This document shows positions 8,519 to 17,027 of a DNA stretch of 64,000 nt, piece by piece. Position 1 is the first letter of the stretch, and every line of letters begins with the position of its first letter. The stretch spans positions 23,298,057-23,362,056 of the forward strand of contig JAOANR010000002.1 of the NCBI GenBank assembly GCA_030278955.1. Reading direction: 5' to 3'. The DNA is from Hygrophila difformis. Taxonomy: Eukaryota; Streptophyta; Magnoliopsida; Lamiales; Acanthaceae. The translations under genes and the position numbers were made by a program. The notes under the pieces were generated by a model that searched no databases, was not told the DNA's origin, and saw nothing but the letters and a program-made list of their open reading frames with translations.

Positions 8519-11021
8519 TGTAATACCCGAGAATTTTCCAACATAAAATAAAACAATAATTAAATAAATAAACAATAAATAAAATAAATACCATAAATAA
8601 ATAAATCCAGCAAATAAATAAATAAATAAAGATAAGGAAATGAGAAATGAGATTTTACTTAAAAAGGAATTAAAGGAATTTAATTAAATAAAAAGGATGG
8701 ATTAAAGGTAAATAAATTATACACCGGAACACGACACCAATGAACTCGAGAATTCGAGTCCAAACATCCAATTAGACCCGAGTAAAAACTTAGAGAGAAA
8801 GTAGAAACCCGAAGAGACCCCGAAGATCATAAAACGGGAGCATAGAGGGATAGAAATCCGGAAGAGAGGAGGAAAAGCACGACGGATCGCACGACCCGCC
8901 CGGACCGAAGTCCAGGCAAGTTCGGCGCGGTGGCCGCGCGGTCAATAGGCATTGGGCGCGCCACGGCCGCGCCACCCCACAGATTTGGTTGTTGCGTGAA
9001 TCTCTCGCCCGAACGCGGATTTTTCGACATTCGGTTGAACATCTATCAGCTCAAGACCCTTAGAGGTGGACTTGGACGTCCCCCTAGGTCCTAACCTCTA
9101 TAAATAACTCTCTTGACTGACCCTAAACCCTTTTGTGGTAAGTTCTAGTCCATCAGATTCTTTTTAGTTTCAATCCGAAAACGGATTCTAACACGTCTCT
9201 TTCCTTTCCACACCTCGAATTGGATCTAGAACGTAGAACCCGACGGACGGAGAGGAGAAACGGTGACCTGGAAGCCACGCCTTCGAAATAGACGATCCCG
9301 GACGTTCACAACTCAGAAAGTTAGCTTTACATGGTTTTGGGAGGAATTAAAACGTTCGAAACTAAAAGATTTAACAAAAGATCGTAAATCTGTCAACGTA
9401 TGATTTTTCACGGCGCAACAGTTTTGCCTAATTTTTCCGAACCTTAAAACGACTTCAAACGGAAAAATTAAAACACGAAAAACGTTCCTAAGGCTTAGAT
9501 CTATCTACTGTAAAATTTTCAGAATTTTTAGAGACGATTTGATATGTGAAAACCAACCGAAACTGATCTGCTTGAAACTAGATCTTGAAATTCTTGACAG
9601 AACTTAGGTCCGATCTTGATCACGTTTTTGACATTAGTTCTAGACCGATTTAGATCTTTGGCCGAACATGAAAGTTGTAGATAAATGTCTTACGATGGTC
9701 TCTGTAAAATTTCATTAAATTTGGAGTTGATTTGCTATGGTAGATTTCAATATCTCTAAACTGTGGTCTGTAAAATTCGGACAGATTTGTGGTTCTGTGA
9801 AAATTGGTGTTTTTGACCTATTTCGGTATCTCGGATTGAAAACGTTGAAACATGAAAGTTGTAGGTCTCGACGTTTTTGAGTCAGTCGTGAAATTTCGGA
9901 ATTTTTGGATATAAATCTGATTTTAGACGAAGTTTAGAGTAAACTGTGGTTTACCGGAAATCAAATCTTGAAATCTTGTTGAAACATGGAATTAACCTTT
10001 AGGGTTGAAATAAATTGAAATATTATTTTTAAATAAATAAAATTGAAATCAGATTTTTGAAGTTAAATCCCCTTACAAACTTGATAAATTAAAATTAGGG
10101 GTGAGTGCTCTGCAGGGTGCCCCCTAACGATTCACTTCGTGCCTTAATGGACGATGGTGACCCCGCGTGCTAAGATTGATATATGATATTGCCAAAACGG
10201 CATGAGATATAGAGCCTACACTCTCGAGAATATCCACATGGGTTTACCGAGGCTCCGGAGTGGTACTGGGTATGGCTGATACGGTTGCGGCCGCCGGGCT
10301 ACCGGCTAAACTTGTTGAGACTGCAATGCAATCGTGAAATACTTGAAATACTGAATATGGGATGTAAGGGGGAAAGTTAAATTAAATTAAATTATATTTT
10401 GTTGTCCAATTAAATTATTTAAATGCTTATTTAAGTTATGGCATTTATTTTAGATTATGTGAAATGTGTTGTTAAATAAAGCCCTGAATTGTATTATGCA
10501 AATTGGATAGTTGATTAAATTAAACTGAATTATTTATGTTATTATGTTTTATTTAAATATTAAATTAATGGCTTTTAAACCCTACGATCATGCATGTGTT
10601 AACTTACTCAGCAAGTTGTGCTGACCAAACCATTTCTTTTTATTTTCTTTTCTTACAGAGTACGTAGAATGAACATGAGCACGTTCATGCATGGGAACTT
10701 TACTTTTGGGAAAACATTATTTTGTTTTTAAATTCGTACATTAGACTATAATATGAACGGGTTTGTTTAACCCGTGTTTTGGCCATGTCGGCCCTATTTA
10801 CATTTTCCGCTGCAATACTATACTTAAACAATTATTTCCGCTGCGCTATGATATTATTATTTTCGAACTATATTGTATGGGCTGTTTTGAATGCTTTAAA
10901 TGTTTTAAATACTGCAATACCTAGCCTTGCATTCCTTTAGTGAGCACGGAGAAACCGTGTCTTACTAGGAGGATGTGGCGGTGACATCCCGACCTGGGTG
11001 ACCAAAAACCGGGGTGTTACA
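8519..11021 (+). repeat. Element A 5' LTR
   Basis: A 2503-bp LTR, TGTAATACCCGAG ... GGTGTTACA. TATA box CTATAAATA at 9098-9106, donor-like GGTAAGT at 9137-9143, small hairpin CAGCA-AGTTG-TGCTG at 10609-10623, acceptor-like TTTTCTTACAG ending at 10658. Compared with the 3' LTR it lacks about 112 bp between the TATA box and the donor (at about 9134). Confidence 0.93.
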
Positions 11022-11024
11022 AGT

Positions 11025-11036
11025 TGATATCAGAGC
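11025..11036 (+). promoter_or_regulatory. Element A primer-binding site
   Basis: TGATATCAGAGC, 3 bp after the 5' LTR. It differs from the TGGTATCAGAGC of the other elements by one G-to-A change. It would pair with the 3' end of initiator tRNA-Met to prime minus-strand DNA synthesis. Confidence 0.85.
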
Positions 11037-11237
11037 CCGGCTATTTTTAAAGTATTATTTTTAAACCATATTATTTTTAAACTATTACTAATATTTTGAC
11101 TATTATTTTAAATTTTAAAGTATTTTTTCCATGGAGAAATTTTTATTTTAAAACCCATGGAAAAAAAAAATATATAGTGCATTCAATTATTTTTGGGGGG
11201 AATCATCATTTGCATTTGCATGTTGCATCTCTTCTAT

Positions 11238-11392
11238 GAACCTAGAATCTTGGCGAATTTGAACTTAGAATCTTGGGGAATTTGAACTTAGAATCTTGGC
11301 GAATTGAACTTATAATCTTGGTGAATTGAACTTAGGATCTTGGCGAAATTGAACTTAGAATCTTGGCGAATATTAACTTAGATCTCTTGCTT
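11238..11392 (+). repeat. Leader minisatellite of element A (about 23-bp unit, 6 copies)
   Basis: Six tandem copies of a unit like GAACTTAGAATCTTGGCGAAT, between the G-rich leader motif and ORF0. Homologous arrays are in B (5 copies, 22086-22212) and F (4 copies, 47436-47539). C, D and E do not have the array. Confidence 0.85.
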
Positions 11393-11399
11393 GCGCTAG

Positions 11400-11999
11400 A
11401 TGGCTAGTCAAGACATGATGCAGTTGATGATCAAGATGATGAACGTTCACCTTGATTCCCATCAAACCATAGAGCAAATGAAAAATCGTATAGCTCACTT
11501 GGAGGCAAATCTGCACCAAATGGGAGACTTAAGGGAAGCTGACCTCCAGCACTTCCTAAACTTTAGAGCCGCTGATCAAGATCGCATAAAAGACATAGAA
11601 ACTCAAGTGCAAAAACTCACCGAACGGAGCGATGCTGTGATAGATAGAATCGAGGATCTAGGGACGGACCTGTTTGACCTCACTGACATAGTAGTACCAT
11701 ATAGCCCTGTGGAAGACCACTTGATGGGACCACGAAGCCCAACACCCCCAGTAGAGAGCCCATCCGGCCTTATCCGTGGACGCTACGGAACCCTTGGACT
11801 CTGGCCCCACATGGTCCGCCCGTCGCCAAACCCGGGCCCCATGAAGAACCATCTGGAGGAGTCACCGGAACCAGTTCCGGAAGCCGTTGATCCACCATCC
11901 CCAGTGTTTCATGGACCCTTGGGCACCGGCCAAGTCTCTGACGAGGATGATCCTATGGAAGACCCCACTACTCTGCCAGAGGACGCAGAGATCTTTTAG
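11400..11999 (+). CDS. ORF0: coiled-coil protein with acidic tail (element A)
   Basis: A 199-codon frame of unknown function, intact. Residues about 18-105 are rich in heptad-spaced hydrophobics (LEANLHQMGDL, then IETQVQKL) and should form a coiled coil. The rest is Pro-rich and ends with an acidic stretch (DEDDPMEDP). The start is the ATG of MASQDMM, shared with B and C. It lies about 360 bp after the PBS, where gag would normally start, but has no gag-domain motifs and no zinc knuckle. Related proteins are in B, C and G, so it is a lineage gene and not a chance frame. In C and G it precedes a separate gag; in A and B it is the only sense ORF before the antisense gene. Confidence 0.75.
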   Translation: MASQDMMQLMIKMMNVHLDSHQTIEQMKNRIAHLEANLHQMGDLREADLQHFLNFRAADQDRIKDIETQVQKLTERSDAVIDRIEDLGTDLFDLTDIVVPYSPVEDHLMGPRSPTPPVESPSGLIRGRYGTLGLWPHMVRPSPNPGPMKNHLEESPEPVPEAVDPPSPVFHGPLGTGQVSDEDDPMEDPTTLPEDAEIF

Positions 12000-12359
12000 A
12001 TACTTTGTCTTAGATAGTACATTTATTTTGCGCATACTATTACTTGTATTAAATTTCTTTTAAAGGAATGAAATGCGAGTTGGTTTTTTTTTTTGAAATT
12101 CTTCAGCCCAAAATTATCGAAAAAAAAAATCCGGACAGACCTGTCCGCAAAAAAAAAAAAAAAAAGAGAGAGACGAACCGGAACAGTTCCACCGCATTTT
12201 CTCTAAACGATAACAGTCAAATCAGACAACTGAGCAAGGATACAACGGAAACATAAACTGCGAAACATAATCAGCAAGATCATCCTTGTACAGTCCATAA
12301 GAAACAACTAAATAAAACACTACTACAGCAAGCCTAGATGGAAACGCAGAGACAAAGGA
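12000..12359. other. Spacer between ORF0 and the antisense gene (element A)
   Basis: About 360 bp without a supported gene, with long A runs (12120-12165). The two genes flanking it converge here, so both 3' ends probably lie in it. The short frame at 12068-12256 is low complexity and not called. Confidence 0.6.
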
Positions 12360-13655
12360 TCACTGGTCGGGAGGCGGGAACTGACGACGCATATACTCGT
12401 CCATCTGACGCATGTAGGCATACATGTCGGTCATGGTGGCCTGCTGCTCCAGCTGCCTCATAGTGATCGTATCCATGCGAGCCTGGTATAGATCCATCCT
12501 GGCATCCAGAGCGTCGTAATGAGCCTGCCCGGCTGCAAACCCAGCATCCATACGAGCAAACCCTGCATCCATACTAAGCTGCATACCCTGCATCATCTGA
12601 ACTATCTGCGGCATCTCCGCACCCTGCTGGGGAACCACGGGAGGCGGAGGTGGCTGCTCAGGAGGGACAACTAGAATAAAACCATCACCGTTGGGCTCCG
12701 GGCGAAGGACTGCCGGAGGAGCCCCACGTCGAAGAGCACTGCGTCGAGCGGCGTAGGTAGGGATACGGTAGTAGCCGCCAGCGGTTAGCTCGTAAGGATC
12801 CGTCTCTGGTGACGTACGGATCCCCTGAGCCGCACACATGCCGCAAATAAGATGAACATGGGTAATCACCCTACTCCCTCGTCCTCGGCGCATACCCCTC
12901 AGGTTGTCCGCGATACAAGCCCCAACATTCACCCTACCACCTCGGGCGAGAAAGCAGATGGTCTCATAGACGTGGTCTATAACAATATGGCTCCGGGTAA
13001 TCGGCCGGACATGGCCTAACCATATCTGAGCAAGCTCGCGCCACGGAGAGTCCATCGTCGTCAACCGCAACTCATGATCGTGCTCGAGCTGAGGAGCCAT
13101 CAAGCTGCATAAAACGCCCCACGCAGGCGGGGGTATACGACCCTCAGGCTGTGGCCAGAATACGCTGTCGTCAGGAAGGCCGAAGTAGACGTTGATCGCC
13201 CGAGCACTGAAATCTAGATGGCGACCCCGAGCCCAGACTCGAGACAAGTCGTTGTTCTCCCCGAGACCGCCAAAGTTGGCGATGACCTCTATAGCTAGAT
13301 AACCAGAAGCGATGCCCTCGGGATGGCGCGCAAGTCCAGTCCACTGAAGAAGGCCCAAAACTGGACTAACCATGTCGTCGTCCATATGGCGAGGATCCAT
13401 GCCTCTCTCCGAAACATAAGCCCTGTTCCGACGAAGCTCGTCGAAATAGAACTCCTGAGAGGCCATAGTAGCAAACCGGTACCTATCGTGTCGATGGGGA
13501 CGCACCTCGTCGGGAAGACCCTTGAGCTTAGGGCCCCGCTGCTCCTCGTCCTCCTCTGGCTCGCTCTCGTCGAAGTCAGGCATCGCCGGTGCGGCAGTGC
13601 TAGGGCCAGCCTCGTCACGCTAAGCGACCCGTCTCCTGGTCCTCGGTGGACACAT
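12360..13655 (-). pseudogene. Antisense captured gene, plant-transposon-protein-like (element A)
   Basis: The minus strand, opposite to A's transcription, carries a 407-codon open frame from ATG 13583. The homologous start by comparison with B is ATG 13655, but TAG at 13622-13620 interrupts that longer frame. Residues about 115-138 (RVWARGRHLDFSARAINVYFGLPDD) resemble the family annotated as 'putative plant transposon protein' (Pfam Transposase_32, from memory). N-terminus acidic (EPEEDEEQ); a Pro-rich linker and a Met/Gln-rich helical C-terminus (about 330-407) follow. No catalytic residues can be named. An acceptor-like CTGCAG lies just upstream (13693-13698). The frame could still be translated from 13583. 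Confidence 0.7.
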
Positions 13656-13692
13656 GAGTGACGCCAAAACAACCCATAAAAAGAGCAGCATC

Positions 13693-14470
13693 CTGCAGGT
13701 ACCCAACCAATACAAATATAAGGATAAATCCTACACGGAGATTACATCAAGTATAGGCTAGAAAACTCAAGAACATGAAGTGTAGATTATAACACGATCG
13801 ATCTAAGAGGATCACTGAGCAAAGGATAAGCCCAAACGAATCCCAAGACTCTTTGAGACATTTAGTCGAACACGTTGTGTGCGCAATAAATCAAGTTCAA
13901 AGTTTACTTGTAAACACATGGGAAACGTCCCCAAATCAAAGCAATTGCTTAGGCAATAACTCATCATCATAATAGGGCACAAAACCACGACAACGAACTC
14001 ATCCGCATGCCCACAGTACCAACACAAATCGGGAAATTCATACTAACGTATGGGATCTAATAAAAACTTCCTCCAACTAGGCATACATTGTTGCACAAAT
14101 ACTTCCTAATTAACAAAAATAACACCAAGTATCGCATACACTCGCTAGTTGCACAAATTAAAGTCTAAAAACAACAAATCCCCAAATTTTGTCCCTAAAC
14201 CCTAAGTTGGAAATTCATCCAAAGAGTAAGGCTAAACAAGGCATAAAATCTGAAATTGACAAGTAGAAGTAGTAGACACATACCTTGCAATGGAAAATCG
14301 AAGCCGGGAATGGGAGAATTGGGGAATGAGAGAACGAATTTGAGAGCAGACTAGAAGAAGCCTAGGAAGTGGAAATGGGGCGGAATGGCTCGCGCTCCGC
14401 GCGAGCCCCTTTTTTTCAAACTGCTATGGCCGCGCGGTCGCCGCGCGCTGCCGCGCGGGCACCGCGCGAG
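13693..14470 (-). promoter_or_regulatory. Antisense gene of element A: GC-rich leader, donor and about 590-bp intron
   Basis: Read on the minus strand. A GC-rich region at 14470-14385 contains hairpin GGCTCGCG-CGGAG-CGCGAGCC. A pyrimidine-rich leader then ends TTGCAAG|GTATGT (14284/14283), followed by AT-rich DNA ending in CTGCAG|GATGCTGCT (13693/13692). This is the expected layout of a plant 5' leader with an intron, inferred from sequence only. The bend between GC-rich promoter and the pol fragment at 14515 marks one edge of the captured segment. Confidence 0.5.
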
Positions 14471-14514
14471 CCTCGAAAAGCGTTTTTTTTTTTAATTTTC
14501 TTACCTTCTGTTGT

Positions 14515-16803
14515 TTGCTCGATCAGCTATACGGCAAACTGTCCAAATGCGATTTTTGGTTGAAGGAGGTAGCATTTCTTGGACATATAGTATCCGCTGA
14601 TGGAGTTTTAGTGGATCCGGCAAAAGTTTCTGCCGTGACAGAGTGGGCAACTCCGAAGAGTCCAACGGAAATAAGGAGTTTCCTTGGATTAGCTGGGTAT
14701 TATAGACGATTTGTGAAGGACTTTTCAAGGATTGCACGTCCTTTGACCCAGCTACTGAAGAAAGGAGCAAAATACGAGTGGACCGAAGCTTGTGAGACCG
14801 CGTTTCAAGAGTTGAAGAAACGACTCACAACAACACCCGTATTAACACTACCATCAGAGAATGGTGACTTCGAAGTTTACAGCGATGCTTCGAAGGAAGG
14901 TTTAGGTTGCATTTTGATGCAAGACTCGAGAGTCGTAGCGTATGCATCACGCCAACTGAAACCTCACGAGGAGAATTATCCGACACATGACCTGGAGTTG
15001 GCAGCGGTCGTTTTCGCTCTAAAGATATGGAGACATTAACTTTATGGGCGGAAGTGTCGAATGTTCACCGACCACAAGAGCTTGAAATGTATATTCACTC
15101 AGAAGGAGTTGAATTTGAGACAGCGAAGGTGGTTGGAACTTATTAAAGACTACGATTTAGAGATAGCCTACCACGAAGGGAAGGCGAATGTGGTAGCCGA
15201 TGCCCTAAGTCGGAAAACCCAACACGTGACGAACTCGTTGGTAATTCCGGCGGCATTGTACATGGAGTTGGCAAGATTGGAGTTAGAACTTGTGCATCCT
15301 GGCACAGTGGGTGAAACGATCAATGCCATGGTCGTAGAAACTCCAATATTGGACGAGATTCGACTCGCTCAACCGGGCGACGCGAAATTAGAGAAGATAA
15401 GGGGGTATATTGCCGAAGGAAGGGCAATAGGATTTGCTGTCCACGAGGATGGAAGCATCCGTTTTAAAGGGAGATGGTGTGTGCCTCAGAAGTGTGCCGA
15501 ATTGAAGCAAAGGTTGATGGAGGAAGGGCACAACACGCCATATTCCGTACATCCCGGAGGTGACAAGCTATACAAAGATCTGAAGAAGATCTATTGGTGG
15601 CCGGGAATGAAGAAAGAAGTGGCAAATTTCGTGGCGAAATGTCTCACCTGCCAAAGGGTCAAGGCAGTGCGACATAAACCCCTAGGACTGATGCAACCAC
15701 TAGAGATTCCAAGTTGGAAGTGGGATAGCATCTCAATGGACTTTGTCTCAGGATTACCCCGATCACCTAAAGGCATGAACAAGATTTGGGTGATTGTGGA
15801 TAGGCTAACGAAGACAGCCATATTTATCCCGATGAAGGACGCGTGGACTATGGACCAATTGGCCCGAGCCTACGTTGATAATGTGGTACGACGAAATGGA
15901 GTACCACATGACATTATTTCCGATAGAGACAGTAGATTTGTCTCTCACTTTTGGACGGGGTTACAAAAAGCTCTCGGTACTCAAATCAAAATGAGCACCG
16001 CATTCCACCCAATGACGGATGGTCAAACCGAGAGAACAATCCAAACACTAGAAGACATGCTGAGAGCATGCGTGTTGGAATTTAAGGGAAATTGATAATC
16101 CCATTTACCCTTAATCGAATTCTCTTATAATAATAGCTACCATGCTAGCATTGGCATGGCACCTTTCGAGGCATTGTATGGACGAAAGTGCGGAAGCCCG
16201 TTGAGCTGGGAAGAAAACGATAAGTCGGTGGTAGTAGGACCACAACTTATCGAAGACATGGCTCAACAAATCAAGGTGATTCAAGGGAAAATGAAAGCCG
16301 CACAAGATCGTCAAAAGAGTTATGCCGACGTGAGACGATGAGACCTAGAATTTCAAGTGGGAGATATGGTCATGCTAAAGATATCACCCATGAAGGGGGT
16401 TATGCGCTTTGGCAAATGAGGAAAGTTGAGTCCTCGATACATCGGACCTTACGAAATTCTAGAACGAGTCGGAACTCTAGCCTACCGATTGGCTTTACCG
16501 CCACAATTAGATCGAGTTCATAATGTTTTCCATGTCTCACAACTAAAGAAGTATGTGCCGGACCCGACACATGTACTTCAACCGGAGATAATCGAACTCG
16601 ATGAGGATTTGACTTATGAAGAAGTCCCAGTGCGTATTCTCGACACTAAGGAACGAGTAACGAGGAATAAAACCGTCAAAATGGTCAAAGTTCTTTGGTC
16701 GAACCACGAAAGTGAGATGGCAACTTGGGAAGTAGAATCCGACATGAGAGAACGCTACCCGACATTGTTGCAAACCGATACTGACACAGTTATGGGGACA
16801 TAA
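14515..16803 (+). pseudogene. pol: RT tail-RNase H-integrase-chromodomain (element A)
   Basis: One continuous reading frame with five in-frame stops and no frameshift. It starts at [12 protein letters not shown] (RT thumb), the same breakpoint as in B. RNase H ([18 protein letters not shown]), HHCC, D,D-35-E integrase (SMDF, SDRDSR, TDGQTER), GPY/F and chromodomain follow. Stops are TAA 15037-15039, TGA 16093-16095 with TAA 16096-16098, TGA 16339-16341 and TGA 16417-16419. The three TGA codons are each one C-to-T or G-to-A step from the residue in the other copies. Not functional as it stands. Confidence 0.93.
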
Positions 16804-16827
16804 CTGCAATCTTAAGGGGGAGAGGAT
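16787..16827 (+). promoter_or_regulatory. Element A hairpin 1 and polypurine tract 1
   Basis: CAGTTATG-GGGA-CATAACTG (16787-16806) is a perfect 8-bp stem with a GGGA loop and contains the pol stop. CTTAAGGGGGAGAGGATG follows, then TGTCATACC, a decayed version of an LTR start. Confidence 0.75.
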
Positions 16828-16988
16828 GTCATACCACCTATTTTTCGTGCATCTTTGTAAACTTTTGAACTATGTTATGGCTTGATCCCTTCACCGGGTA
16901 CGTAGGCAGCTTAGAAGTCTTAATTCTAAGTTCAGTCACAAATTAATAAAATAAACAAAAAGACCTTAGCACGAGAAAAGACGAAACA

Positions 16989-17027
16989 CAACTTCGAGGA
17001 CGAAGTTGATTCTTAAGGAGGTTAGAC
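16989..17027 (+). promoter_or_regulatory. Element A hairpin 2 and polypurine tract 2
   Basis: CAACTTCG-AGGA-CGAAGTTG (16989-17008) is a perfect 8-bp stem with an AGGA loop, followed by ATTCTTAAGGAGGTTAGAC right up to the 3' LTR start at 17028. Confidence 0.78.
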
